64,000 nucleotides of DNA from Allobosea sp. WAO (GTDB lineage Bacteria; Pseudomonadota; Alphaproteobacteria; Rhizobiales; Beijerinckiaceae), in assembly GCF_001509835.1 (NCBI RefSeq), contig NZ_JXTJ01000007.1, positions 186,001-250,000 on the forward strand, written 5' to 3'. Shown here in pieces: positions 1 to 11,382 of this stretch. Position 1 is the stretch's first letter. Every line of letters begins with the position of its first letter. The position numbers and the translations under genes are program-made. Under the pieces are notes generated by a model that worked only from the letters and a program-made list of their open reading frames with translations, was not told the DNA's origin and ran no database searches.

Positions 1-9
1 GACGTCATC

Positions 10-2103
10 ATGCGCACCAAGAACCTGCTCCTGCTCGGCACCCTGATCCCCGCCATCGCTCTATCGCAGGGCAGTTTCGCCGCACCATCGCTCCAGCTCG
101 CCCAGGCCCAGTCCGGCGATGACGACCGTCCCGATCCTCGCCGCCAGCGGCCGGGCGGGCAGGAACGTCCTCCGCAAGGCGGGCAGGAACGCCCCGGCGC
201 CCGTCCGGCGCCTGGTCAGCCGCCGGCGGCTCGGCCCGGTGCACCGGAGCGGCCGGCCGGCGTGAATCCGAACATGCCGCGCCCGCCCACCGCGCCGCAG
301 GCGGCGCCCCCTGCCGGCCGGGCCGCGCCCGCCATGCCCGAAGAACCGCGCCGTCCGTCACCGCCGGCGGGCCCCGCCCCCGGGCAGATCGCACCTTCGG
401 CTCCGCAGGGAGCGCCTCGCGCGCCCTCCACCATCCCCGCAGCACCGCAACGTCCGGCTCCCGGCCAGATCGCGCCGCAACCTTCGCCGGGGCGGCCGGA
501 TGCGCCGGCGACCCGGCCCAGCGGCCCGGGAGCACCGTCGGGCGAGGGCGCCCAACGCCGGCCCGGTCCTGCGCAGACCGCGCCGGGCCAGCTCCCTGCG
601 GCGCCAGCGATGCCGGCGGCGCCCAATCGCCCCGCCCCTGGCCAGGCGGCTCCGAGCGGTGGTCAGCCGGCCGTCGTACCGCCGGCCGGCCGGGCTCCCA
701 CTGCCGCGCCGCAGCCGGGCGCAGCTCCGTCGCAGCAAGCGCCAAGCTTGAACCGCCAGCCCGGCCCCGGCCAGGCGGCTCCCGCACCCGGCACAGCACC
801 GCGCGCCACCCAACCGCAACCCGGCACGGCGCCTGCCCCGACGGCGCCGGTCCAGCCGCCCTCAGGTCTCAACCGCCAGCCGGCGCCCGCCCCGGTGCCC
901 GCCCAGCCCAGCCCGGCTCAACCCGCCCCCGCTCCGAACGCCGGCCGCGCGCCGGGTGCCCCGCCGCAGCCGGGAGCCGCGCCATCGCAAGCTGCACCCG
1001 CCCCCGGCCAATTGCCCGGCGCACCCGCGCAACCCGTTGTCGTGCCCGGCCAGGTCCAGCCCATCCAGCCCGGGATGCCGGGACAGCCCGGCCAGTTGCC
1101 GCCGCCTGAACGACAGGGGCGACGCGGCGGCATCGGCCTTGGCGGCGCAGCCGCGATCGGGCTCGGTGCGGCCGCGATCGGCGGCATCATGGCGACGCGG
1201 GGCGCCGACAGGCTCGACGATGTCCGCAGCCGGCGGCAGGAGACGCGCGAGGGCGACGTCACCATCATCCGCGAGCCCGGCCGGACCCTTATCCGCGGCG
1301 ATGACGACCGCGTCATCATTCGGCGCGACGAGAACCAGCGCTTCCGCGACCTCGGGCTCGACACCCGCAGCGAACGCCGCGGCGAGGAGACGGTGACGGT
1401 CTATGACCGCCGCGACGGCACGCAGATCGTCACAGTGACGGATGCCGATGGCCGGCTGCTGCGGCGCTCGCGGCGCGAGCGCGACGGCGCCGAGGTCATC
1501 ATCATCGACAATATGCGCCGCGACGGACCGCGCCCGCGCTTCGCCGAGGAGATCGTCGAACTGCCGCCGCCGCCGCTACGCATCCCGCGTGAGCGCTACA
1601 TCGTCGATGCCGGGCACGCCGATGAGCGGCTGATCTACGAGACGATCACCGCCCCGCCGGTCGCCCCCGTCCCGCGTCGCTACACGCTGGACGAGGTGCG
1701 CTACTCGCCGGACCTGCGAGCTCATATGCGCAGCGTCGATGTCGACACGATCAACTTCGACTCCGGCTCCTGGACAGTCGGCGCCGACCAGGCGCAGCGC
1801 CTGCGCGTGCTGGCGCAGGCCGTGATGCAGGCGGTCGAACGCACGCCGAACGAGGTCTTCCTGGTCGAGGGCCATACCGACGCGGTCGGCGCCGACATCG
1901 ACAACCTCTCGCTCTCGGACCGGCGGGCCCAGTCGGTCGCCGAGATCCTGACCCGCGATTTCGGCGTTCCCGCCGAGAACCTGACGACGCAGGGCTATGG
2001 CGAGCAGTATCTCAAGGTCCAGACGCAGGGCGACTCGCGCGAGAACCGGCGCGTGACGCTGCGCCGGATCACGCCGCTGCTGACCGGCCAGAACGCGCAG
2101 TGA
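10..2103 (+). CDS. Proline-rich OmpA-family envelope protein
   Basis: A 697-residue exported protein. Residues 1-24 look like a signal peptide. Residues about 38-370 are a low-complexity Pro/Ala/Gly/Gln region with recurring APGQxAP, GRAPxAxPQPGAAPSQ and NRQPxPxP units. A Gly/Ala-rich hydrophobic stretch (about 373-395) and a charged, beta-rich segment follow. The C-terminus (about 575-690) is an OmpA-type peptidoglycan-binding domain with VEGHTDAVG, NLSLSDRRA and ENRRVTLR. By family knowledge such domains hold outer-membrane proteins to the cell wall. The Pro-rich part may span the periplasm, which is inference. The start is near the window edge, so its upstream region is not visible. Confidence 0.85.
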   Translation: MRTKNLLLLGTLIPAIALSQGSFAAPSLQLAQAQSGDDDRPDPRRQRPGGQERPPQGGQERPGARPAPGQPPAARPGAPERPAGVNPNMPRPPTAPQAAPPAGRAAPAMPEEPRRPSPPAGPAPGQIAPSAPQGAPRAPSTIPAAPQRPAPGQIAPQPSPGRPDAPATRPSGPGAPSGEGAQRRPGPAQTAPGQLPAAPAMPAAPNRPAPGQAAPSGGQPAVVPPAGRAPTAAPQPGAAPSQQAPSLNRQPGPGQAAPAPGTAPRATQPQPGTAPAPTAPVQPPSGLNRQPAPAPVPAQPSPAQPAPAPNAGRAPGAPPQPGAAPSQAAPAPGQLPGAPAQPVVVPGQVQPIQPGMPGQPGQLPPPERQGRRGGIGLGGAAAIGLGAAAIGGIMATRGADRLDDVRSRRQETREGDVTIIREPGRTLIRGDDDRVIIRRDENQRFRDLGLDTRSERRGEETVTVYDRRDGTQIVTVTDADGRLLRRSRRERDGAEVIIIDNMRRDGPRPRFAEEIVELPPPPLRIPRERYIVDAGHADERLIYETITAPPVAPVPRRYTLDEVRYSPDLRAHMRSVDVDTINFDSGSWTVGADQAQRLRVLAQAVMQAVERTPNEVFLVEGHTDAVGADIDNLSLSDRRAQSVAEILTRDFGVPAENLTTQGYGEQYLKVQTQGDSRENRRVTLRRITPLLTGQNAQ

Positions 2104-2109
2104 TGAAAG

Positions 2110-2139
2110 GCCCGGGCGCTCCCTGTCGAGCGCCCGGGC
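2110..2139 (+). terminator. GC-rich hairpin after the OmpA-family gene
   Basis: A perfect 11-bp inverted repeat (arms 2110-2120 and 2129-2139, 8-nt loop) starts six bases after the stop codon of the OmpA-family gene. There is no clear U-tract after it, so it could be an intrinsic terminator of weak form or only a 3'-end stabilising hairpin. Confidence 0.5.
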
Positions 2140-2238
2140 TGCATCTGCAAATCGCGATGGAACCTTCGCCGCCCTCGCCCGTTCTGTGGTCAGGCCGGAG
2201 TTTGCCTGCTGCCGGCCCGACCAGCGCAGGAGGGCCCC

Positions 2239-2532
2239 ATGCGCAGATCATTCTGGTTCCTGATGAGCCTCGTGCTCATCGGGCTTATCGCTGCAGAGGC
2301 TGCGGCCGGGCAGGAGCAATCCGGCCCGGATATGACGACGATCCCGCGCGAGCGCGCGCCCGGCGTGCCGATGGCACCGAATGTCGGCGACGTTCAGCGG
2401 GACGAACCGGCCGCCGAGCGCGCCGAAGTCCGGCGCGAACGCGAGCGAGTGGCGCGCGACCGGCGCGGCCCGGCCCAGCCGGGTCGCGACCTGCCGATGC
2501 CGCGGGGCGTGCCTTCGATCATCGCGCCCTGA
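2239..2532 (+). CDS. Small secreted protein of unknown function
   Basis: A 97-residue protein. Residues 1-24 are a typical signal peptide (two Arg, then a Leu/Ile-rich core, then Ala-rich to AAAG). The mature part is short, charged and Pro/Arg-rich (RRERERVARDRRG), with no domain I recognise. A strong Shine-Dalgarno (AGGAGGG) sits just before the ATG. It lies on the same strand as the OmpA-family gene but beyond the hairpin at 2110-2139, so it may be transcribed separately. The function is unknown; a periplasmic or secreted location is inferred from the N-terminus. Confidence 0.65.
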   Translation: MRRSFWFLMSLVLIGLIAAEAAAGQEQSGPDMTTIPRERAPGVPMAPNVGDVQRDEPAAERAEVRRERERVARDRRGPAQPGRDLPMPRGVPSIIAP

Positions 2533-2606
2533 TCGCTCGAGAGCGCCGGGGAGGATTCAGATTTGCGTAAGGGCTCGCCGCCTATGGTCGCGGCGAGGAG
2601 TTTGCC

Positions 2607-2807
2607 ATGAGCGAAATGTCGACCGTGATCGCCCAGAGCATGATCAGCATGCGTTCGGCCGCGACGCAGCAGACCATGCAGCTCGAAATGGTCAAGCAGA
2701 ACGCCAAGGCCGACCAGGCGCTGGTCTCGATGCTGCAGCAATCGGCCGAGCAGCAGAAGGCCACGCTGCCGGCCGGGCAGGGCGGCAATCTCGACATCAC
2801 CGCCTGA
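2607..2807 (+). CDS. YjfB-like small protein, copy 1 (putative motility protein family)
   Basis: A 66-residue soluble protein rich in Gln, Met and Ala, with a helical middle and a C-terminus ending in a PAGQGGNLDITA motif. Length and ending fit the YjfB 'putative motility protein' family, whose role is not established. A good ribosome-binding site (GAGGAG) precedes the ATG. The last 28 residues align with those of the gene at 2985 (LVSMLQQSAEQQKATLPAGQG against LVEMLERSIAEQKAALPFGQG when read in full), so the two are paralogues. No flagellar genes are visible nearby, so the motility label is weak. Confidence 0.65.
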   Translation: MSEMSTVIAQSMISMRSAATQQTMQLEMVKQNAKADQALVSMLQQSAEQQKATLPAGQGGNLDITA

Positions 2808-2984
2808 TCGACTGGAGCTAATCCGCGTTTCGCGAAATAGCTCCAGTCCATTGATTACCGCACTTTCTTCACGCGAACCGGTACCCACTTCGCTCGAAAG
2901 TGCTTTGGCGCCGCCAAAACTCGCAGCTTCGGATTCAGATTCGGGTAAGGCGCGTTCTGTATCCTCGAGGCGAGGGAGGAGAGC

Positions 2985-3197
2985 ATGAGCGACTCGTCTT
3001 TTCTGATCGGCGAGAGTTTCGTCGCCCGGCCCCAAGAGCGGTCCATCGAGCGGCCCCAGCCGGCGCAGCAGGCCGAAATGCAGAAAGAGCTGGACGATGC
3101 CCAGCGTGGCCTGGTCGAGATGCTGGAGCGCAGCATCGCGGAACAGAAGGCCGCACTGCCCTTCGGCCAGGGCGAGCATCTCGACGTCACCATCTGA
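2985..3197 (+). CDS. YjfB-like small protein, copy 2
   Basis: A 70-residue paralogue of the protein at 2607. The C-terminal half is clearly related and ends in GQGEHLDVTI, while the N-terminal half has diverged (RPQERSIERPQPAQQ). The ribosome-binding site is GGAGGAG. A box reading GGATTCAGATT, then GTAAGG, lies exactly 54 bases upstream of both starts, which points to tandem duplication of gene plus promoter. The function is unknown; the family label is by resemblance only. Confidence 0.6.
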   Translation: MSDSSFLIGESFVARPQERSIERPQPAQQAEMQKELDDAQRGLVEMLERSIAEQKAALPFGQGEHLDVTI

Positions 3198-3306
3198 ACC
3201 GGGCCGACCACAAGCGGCAGCGCCGATTTTCCCGCATGCCGCCACCACATGGCCGCCGCCTCAGCGCCGGCTTGCTTCCTTTCTCGACCGCCTCTAACCT
3301 CCGCCT

Positions 3307-3398
<92 letters not shown>

Positions 3399-3452
3399 CG
3401 GCCTACGCCCTATCTGTAGCCGCATAACAGCGACTGGACCGTCCAGACACCC

Positions 3453-6126
<2,674 letters not shown>

Positions 6127-6216
6127 TACCCGCCGCGGGAGCCGAGAGCGCCGGGCGGCAAGTTCGCCTCCCTGCGCCCGCAAGGCGCCCGGCACGATGA
6201 GAACAGGAAGACCGAC

Positions 6217-6885
6217 ATGACCGTCGACATCAGCCTCTACGGCATCGTCGACCCGCAGATCGCCCGCGGCCGCTCGCTGGCCGACATGGCGCGCGAGGCG
6301 GTCGAGGGCGGCGCGACGCTGATCCAGCTGCGCGCCAAGAACGAGACGACGCGCGAGATGGTACGCGAGGCCCGCGCCATCCGCTCGGCGCTGCACGGCA
6401 CCAATGTGCCGCTGCTGATCAACGACCGGGTCGACGTGGCGCTCGCCGCGGGCGCCGATGGCGTCCATCTCGGCGCCGACGACATGAAGCTCAGCGATGC
6501 GCGCCGGCTGCTCGGCCCGCGCGCCATCATCGGGGCGACTCTGAACAAGATCGAGGACCTGCCCGAGCTGGCGGCCGCGAAGATCGACTATGCCTGCGCC
6601 GGCGCGGTCTTCTCCACGCAGCACAAGGACGATGCCAAGGCGCCGCTCGGTATCGAGGGCTATTCTGCCCTGCGCCTAGCCGCGGCACAGGCGCTCGGCG
6701 GCCTTCCGGTCGGCGCCATCGCCGGGATCGACGCAGGCAATGCCGGCTCAGTGATCGCCGCCGGCGCCGATGGCGTTGCGGTGATCGGGGCGCTGTTCGG
6801 CGGGCAGGACATCACGGCGGCAGCCCGTGCCCTACGGGAGGCAGTCGACGCTGCGCTGGCGCGGCGGCTGGCGGCCCCGGTCTGA
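6217..6885 (+). CDS. thiE: Thiamine-phosphate synthase ThiE
   Basis: A 222-residue TIM-barrel enzyme that joins HMP-pyrophosphate to thiazole phosphate. Recognisable parts are LIQLRAKN, LLINDRVDVALAAGADGVHLG and the C-terminal phosphate site (PVGAIAGIDAGNAGSVIAAGADGVAVI in sections). It starts 90 bases after thiM, with an AGGAAG-like ribosome-binding site. The set thiC-thiM-thiE covers the pyrimidine, thiazole salvage and coupling steps. No thiD, thiG or thiO is in this window. Confidence 0.95.
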   Translation: MTVDISLYGIVDPQIARGRSLADMAREAVEGGATLIQLRAKNETTREMVREARAIRSALHGTNVPLLINDRVDVALAAGADGVHLGADDMKLSDARRLLGPRAIIGATLNKIEDLPELAAAKIDYACAGAVFSTQHKDDAKAPLGIEGYSALRLAAAQALGGLPVGAIAGIDAGNAGSVIAAGADGVAVIGALFGGQDITAAARALREAVDAALARRLAAPV

Positions 6886-6904
6886 TCGCCAGGGGACAGC
6901 CCCC

Positions 6905-8617
6905 TCAGCCCTTCAGATACATGTCCCAGCAAGGCGAGAGCGCGATCCTGGTCCGCCCTTCCAACGCCTTCGCGAAGTGCTGGAGGATCATGCCGCGGGC
7001 CGTGGTCTGCGGGCATTTCGGCGCCATGATCGCATCGAGCTCGCGCAGATCCTCCAGCGCCTGGGCTGCCACCTTCGGATTGCTGCGGAAAGGGTCGATG
7101 CCGATCGGGACGTGGCGCGGCGGCCTTCGGTCGAGCTGACGATTGAAGAGGTCAACGAAATCCAGTGTGAAGAAGCCGTTGAGCTCGCGCTTGTTGGCGC
7201 TCTCCCAGGCTCGGATCGCCTCGATGCCCTGCTCGGCCTCGAGCAGCCAGGTCGCCTGATAGTCGATGGCGGAATAGAGGATGAAGGAGGGCAGCTGGCC
7301 CTTGCCGGCGAGATCGGCATAGGCGCGCTGGTTCTGCGCGTAATGGTCCAGCATCAGCGGCGCGCGTTCGGCGATCTCGCGCTTGACGCTGACCCGGCCG
7401 ATCCGGCCGAGATCGTCGACGCGCAAGGCTTCGTAGGTCGGCGCGCCGAGCATGGCGCGGACCCCGCGCTCGATGAAGATCAGCGCCGATGGCAGGGACG
7501 CGGCGAGGAGCAGCACCAGCACCAGCGAGCGAAGCCGATCCGTCCGCCCCCGCCATTCCAGCAGGATCGCCAGCAGCAAAGGCCAGAGCGCGATGAATTC
7601 GAGGCTGCCGGTGTTCTGCGTCTCGAAGAGGACGAGGGCGAACAGGGTGACCGCGAGCCAGCCGGTGGTCGAAACCGCAAGTGCTCGCAGGAACGCGCCG
7701 ACCGTCACCTGCCGGTCGCGCCAGGCCACCCAGACCAGCACGCCGAGCAGGACGAGCACCGAGCCGATGACATTGAACTTGACCGAGGCCACGGTCAGGA
7801 AGCGCGGCAGCAACGCCCCGGTATTGAGCGAGAGCAGGGTCAGGATGTCCTCGACATAGGCCCGAACCAGGCCGGTGCCGAGATCGAGAAGGGCGAGGAA
7901 CGCGATGACGGCACCAGCGGCGAGGGCCGCATCCCGGAAACGCATCCGGCCGGTCAGCACGGCATAGCCGACCAGCATGGAGCCGCTGACCGCGCCGGTG
8001 ACCTTGACCAGTAACAGCGCCAGCATCAGCGCCCCAACCAGCAAGGTCAGGAGCAGCGGGCTGCGCACGAAGAACAGCGTCGCCACCAGCACATAGAGCA
8101 GCAGGCAGATATGCCGGTTGTAATGGCCGAAGCCGTCGAGGCCCGGCAGCGGGTAGAGCTCGTGCAGGTTGATCGGCAGCGAGGCGAAAAGCAGGAAGGG
8201 TAGCAGCAGGGCCAGCGCCTGCCCGCGCGAGCGCGGCGCGACATGGAAGACGACGATCGCGAGCAGGGGCAGCGCGACCGGCAGCACGCCCCAGTTGGCG
8301 AGCAGGATCGGGTGTGCCTTCGGAAAGGCGAGATCGAGGCCGGCGACGAGGTAATAGCCGAGTGGGCCGACCGGCGCGAAGAAATCGATGCTCGGGACCT
8401 GGCCCTCGTGGATGCGTTGGGCCGCGTCGAAATAGACGGCGGTGTCCCAGTAATTCGCGCCGAGCGGCAGGCGCAGCGGCAGGACGAGCCCGGCGAGGAC
8501 AAAGGCGAGAAAGAGGGCCAGCCAGAAAGCAGGGCTGAACGCGAGCCGACGCAGGCTCCAGGCAGCGTCGCCTTCCGCCGCGAGTGCTCGCTGCGTCTTC
8601 ACAGTGCCCATCGCCAT
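6905..8617 (-). CDS. Polytopic membrane protein, GT-C glycosyltransferase-like
   Basis: A protein of about 570 residues with roughly ten hydrophobic segments in its first two thirds and a soluble C-terminal part of about 180 residues. Just after the first membrane segment is YWDTAVYFDAAQRIHEG, then IDFFAPVGPLGYYL. This acidic first loop and the following pattern are typical of GT-C lipid-linked-sugar glycosyltransferases. No specific family could be assigned. Start choice: ATG at 8617 with AGGAAGG upstream; a TTG at 8653 is possible. It converges on thiE with a 19-base gap. Confidence 0.65.
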   Translation of the reverse strand: MAMGTVKTQRALAAEGDAAWSLRRLAFSPAFWLALFLAFVLAGLVLPLRLPLGANYWDTAVYFDAAQRIHEGQVPSIDFFAPVGPLGYYLVAGLDLAFPKAHPILLANWGVLPVALPLLAIVVFHVAPRSRGQALALLLPFLLFASLPINLHELYPLPGLDGFGHYNRHICLLLYVLVATLFFVRSPLLLTLLVGALMLALLLVKVTGAVSGSMLVGYAVLTGRMRFRDAALAAGAVIAFLALLDLGTGLVRAYVEDILTLLSLNTGALLPRFLTVASVKFNVIGSVLVLLGVLVWVAWRDRQVTVGAFLRALAVSTTGWLAVTLFALVLFETQNTGSLEFIALWPLLLAILLEWRGRTDRLRSLVLVLLLAASLPSALIFIERGVRAMLGAPTYEALRVDDLGRIGRVSVKREIAERAPLMLDHYAQNQRAYADLAGKGQLPSFILYSAIDYQATWLLEAEQGIEAIRAWESANKRELNGFFTLDFVDLFNRQLDRRPPRHVPIGIDPFRSNPKVAAQALEDLRELDAIMAPKCPQTTARGMILQHFAKALEGRTRIALSPCWDMYLKG

Positions 8618-8706
8618 GCCCACCTTCCTGGTCGCGCGGGAGACTGGCAGCAAAACCTTACCGGGAGCCTGCGGCGATCGGCGAATGACGCCGGAACGGG
8701 CCGTTC

Positions 8707-9738
8707 CTAGCCCCGCGCCGGGGCGCCCGGGATCTCGGCGAAGCGCCGCGGCAGGGCAAAGCCATGGCGCAGCGGATCGTCCGGCTCGATGACGAAGCTG
8801 CCCTCCCCGGCAAGATGGCTCGTGCCGGCGACCGCAACGGTGGCGGCCCCGGCAGCAGCGAACTCGACCGGCCCGACCACCGTGCCGGCAAAGGCTCCGC
8901 CGGTGATGCTGCGGAAGCTGCGGCTCCTTCCTGGCGGGATCAGGCCCTTGGCATGGTCCAGCGCCATGCGCGCGGTCACGCCGGAGCCGGTCGGCGAGCG
9001 GTCGATCTGGCGCTCGGCGAAGACGCAGAGATTGAAGCTCTCGGCCTCCGGACCGGCCTCGTCGGTGACGATGGTGCCGTAGAGAAAGCCGAGATCGGGC
9101 TCCTGCGGATGAGTGATCGCCCGCGTCGCCCGCACCCTATCGGTCAGCGCGCCTGCTGCGGCGACGATCTCCTCGACCGGCGTCGCGAACAGGTCGAGCC
9201 CGAAGCGCGAGGCCGGCAGGATGCAGTAATAGGCGCCGCCATAGGCGATGTCGGTGACGACCGTTCCGAAGCCGGAGAGCTCGACCGCGAGATCGCGCGC
9301 CTCGACGAAGGCCGGGACGCTCTCGAAGCTGACCTTGCCGACCTTGCCGCCCGCGACGTCGCAGGCGAGGCGCAGGAGGCCGCAAGGCGCCTCCATGGCA
9401 AAGCGCGTCACCGGCTCGACCGCCGGCACCAGCCCATGCTCGATCGCATAGCGGCCGAGCGCGATGGTGGCGTGGCCACACATCGTCGAGTAGCCCTCAT
9501 TATGGGTGAAGAGCACGCCGAAGGCCGCTTCGGGACCGCTCGCCGCGACCGGGATGACGCCGTACATGCCGTCATGGCCGCGCGGCTCCAGCATCATCGC
9601 CCGGCGCAGATCGTCATGCAGCTCACGGGCCTGCCGGCGCTTCTCCAGAATGGTTGCGCCGGTCAGCTCGGGGTAGCCCGAAGTCACGATCCGGACCGGC
9701 TCGCCACAGGTATGGTAGTCGACATAGGCAAGGCGCAT
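8707..9738 (-). CDS. Proline racemase-family enzyme, probably trans-3-hydroxy-L-proline dehydratase
   Basis: A 343-residue member of the proline racemase / hydroxyproline epimerase family. The first catalytic cysteine is present (EGYSTMCGHAT, Cys87). The second site reads DRSPTGSGVTAR, so Thr250 replaces the second cysteine of racemases and epimerases. In this family Cys/Thr pairs mark trans-3-hydroxy-L-proline dehydratases, which make pyrroline-2-carboxylate, while Cys/Cys pairs mark racemases and epimerases. The dehydratase call therefore rests on this residue. No other hydroxyproline catabolic gene is adjacent. Confidence 0.85.
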   Translation of the reverse strand: MRLAYVDYHTCGEPVRIVTSGYPELTGATILEKRRQARELHDDLRRAMMLEPRGHDGMYGVIPVAASGPEAAFGVLFTHNEGYSTMCGHATIALGRYAIEHGLVPAVEPVTRFAMEAPCGLLRLACDVAGGKVGKVSFESVPAFVEARDLAVELSGFGTVVTDIAYGGAYYCILPASRFGLDLFATPVEEIVAAAGALTDRVRATRAITHPQEPDLGFLYGTIVTDEAGPEAESFNLCVFAERQIDRSPTGSGVTARMALDHAKGLIPPGRSRSFRSITGGAFAGTVVGPVEFAAAGAATVAVAGTSHLAGEGSFVIEPDDPLRHGFALPRRFAEIPGAPARG

Positions 9739-9827
9739 GGCTGCTCTCCCGATGGCGGCTCCGCCATCGCTGCTCAGCCTAGCCGGATCGCGCGCTGCCG
9801 CCAGAGCGGCAGCGGCGCTTGAGAGGC

Positions 9828-10787
9828 TCAGAGGTTGAAGACCCGGTGCGGCACGAACTCGCCCTGCTCGATCGAACCGGTGGCGATCAGCACGCCGCCA
9901 CAGGTGGTGTAGACCGCCTGCGATTCGATAGGTGCGTCGCGGCCGCGCAGCAGGACGCTCTGGCCGCGCTTCAGCCGGAGCGCCGCATCCCGGTGGATAA
10001 CGATCTCGGGGATCAGCGACAGGGCGGTCGCGACTGGCTGCAGGGCCGTAGCCGCCACCTCGGGGCCCTCGCGCAAGGTCTCGACCGTCACGGCATCATC
10101 GATCGCGAACGGGCCGACGCGGGTGCGCCTGAGATGGGCGACATGGCCGAGGCAGCCGAGCGCCAAGCCGAGGTCGCGGGCGATGGCACGGACATAGGTG
10201 CCCTTGCCGCATTCGGCCTCGAAGGTCGTCGTCTCCGGCGAATGCGTGACGATGCGCAGCGAGGTGATCTCGACCGGGCGGGCCTCCAGAGTCACCTCCT
10301 CGCCGTCGCGGGCGAGGTCATAGGCGCGTTCGCCGGCGATCTTGATCGCCGAGAATTTCGGCGGCACCTGCTGGATCGTGCCGGTGAAGCGCGGCAGCAG
10401 CGCCAGGATCGCGTCTTCCTGCGGCCGTGCCTCGGAGGTCGCGACGACCTTGCCCTCGGTGTCGTCGGTATCGGTCTGCGAACCCCAGGCGACAGTGAAC
10501 TGATAGGCCTTGCGGCCATCCATCACGAAGGGAACGGTCTTGGTCGCCTCGCCGAGCGCGATCGGCAAAAGGCCGGAGGCGAGCGGATCGAGCGTGCCCG
10601 CATGGCCGGCCTTCTTGGCCGAGAAGGCGCGCTTCACCACGCTGACCGCATGGGTCGATGTCATGCCGACCGGCTTGTCGAGCACAACCCAGCCATGCAC
10701 GTCGCGCTTCTTCGGCCGCGGCGCGAATTCCCTGCCGCCCGCTTCCTTGCCAGCCTCGGCGGCGGCGCCGTTCTCTTCAGTCGTCAT
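9828..10787 (-). CDS. truB: tRNA pseudouridine(55) synthase TruB
   Basis: A 319-residue enzyme that makes pseudouridine 55 in the T-loop of tRNAs. Typical motifs are [17 protein letters not shown] and [14 protein letters not shown], with Asp67 as the expected catalytic residue. A charged N-terminal extension of about 28 residues precedes the core. Its start overlaps the end of rbfA by 11 bases, so it is the last gene of the rimP operon. In many relatives rpsO and pnp follow truB; here a hydroxyproline dehydratase-type gene follows instead. Confidence 0.96.
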   Translation of the reverse strand: MTTEENGAAAEAGKEAGGREFAPRPKKRDVHGWVVLDKPVGMTSTHAVSVVKRAFSAKKAGHAGTLDPLASGLLPIALGEATKTVPFVMDGRKAYQFTVAWGSQTDTDDTEGKVVATSEARPQEDAILALLPRFTGTIQQVPPKFSAIKIAGERAYDLARDGEEVTLEARPVEITSLRIVTHSPETTTFEAECGKGTYVRAIARDLGLALGCLGHVAHLRRTRVGPFAIDDAVTVETLREGPEVAATALQPVATALSLIPEIVIHRDAALRLKRGQSVLLRGRDAPIESQAVYTTCGGVLIATGSIEQGEFVPHRVFNL

Positions 10788-11226
10788 TGGGCTTGTCTTG
10801 GAGTTCGTCTTGATCGATGTCGTCGATGCGGAGCGGCTGCTTCAGGATGTCCTGGCGGACCTTGTCGGAATAGAGCAGGGCATCGATGCGCTCGGCCTCG
10901 GCGAAGCTCTCATCGTGCAGAAAACGGACGTCGGGCGCGTATTTCAGGTTCACGCGATGCGCGATCTCACCGCGGATGTAGCGCTTGTGGCCGGTCAGCG
11001 CCTTCAGCACCGGTGCCACGTCCTGGCCGCCGAGCGGCATGATATAGCAGGTCGCGAGCCGCAGATCGGGCGAGAGCCGGACCTCGGGCACGGTGATGAC
11101 GTGCTTCGCCAGCACATCGTCATGGATTTCGCCGCGCGCCAGCATCTCGGCGAGCGCGTGGCGGATCAGTTCGCCGACGCGGAGCTGACGCTGCGAGGGT
11201 CCGGAGGTCTTTACGGGTTTTGCCAT
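10777..11226 (-). CDS. rbfA: 30S ribosome-binding factor RbfA
   Basis: A 149-residue KH-type protein that helps late maturation of the 30S subunit. The core [17 protein letters not shown], the middle [18 protein letters not shown], and RFLHDES near residue 110 fit RbfA. I chose the ATG at 11226 (MAKPVKTSG) with a GGAGAACG site upstream; an in-frame start at 11271 would add 15 Arg-rich residues. The C-terminus has an acidic tail ([15 protein letters not shown]). It sits between infB and truB as in most proteobacteria. Confidence 0.95.
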   Translation of the reverse strand: MAKPVKTSGPSQRQLRVGELIRHALAEMLARGEIHDDVLAKHVITVPEVRLSPDLRLATCYIMPLGGQDVAPVLKALTGHKRYIRGEIAHRVNLKYAPDVRFLHDESFAEAERIDALLYSDKVRQDILKQPLRIDDIDQDELQDKPNDD

Positions 11227-11273
11227 GGTTCTCGTTCTCCGGAGTCGGACCGGATGAGCGCTGATTGTCAAAG

Positions 11274-11367
11274 CGTCATGGCCGGGCTCGGCCCGGCCAT
11301 CTTGTGACGTTCACGCGCCTCAGGGGCGCCATCTCTCGCGGGAGAGGGGCGGGCCAAGGCCCGACCC
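11274..11367. repeat. Nested palindromes in the infB-rbfA spacer
   Basis: The 156-base gap between infB and rbfA holds ATGGCCGGGC (11278-11287) facing GCCCGGCCAT (11291-11300), with outer arms CGTCA (11274-11278) and TGACG (11305-11309). A second near-palindrome, GGGGCGGGCC and GGCCCGACCC, lies at 11346-11367. It looks like a small dispersed palindromic repeat inside an operon. It could also attenuate transcription or stabilise infB mRNA. Confidence 0.55.
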
Positions 11368-11382
11368 TTGCCAAGCGAACGC

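Noticed and set aside
130..1120. CRISPR-like or tandem DNA repeats
   Set aside because: The repeats are degenerate Pro/Ala/Gln codons within one coding frame and lack regular spacers.
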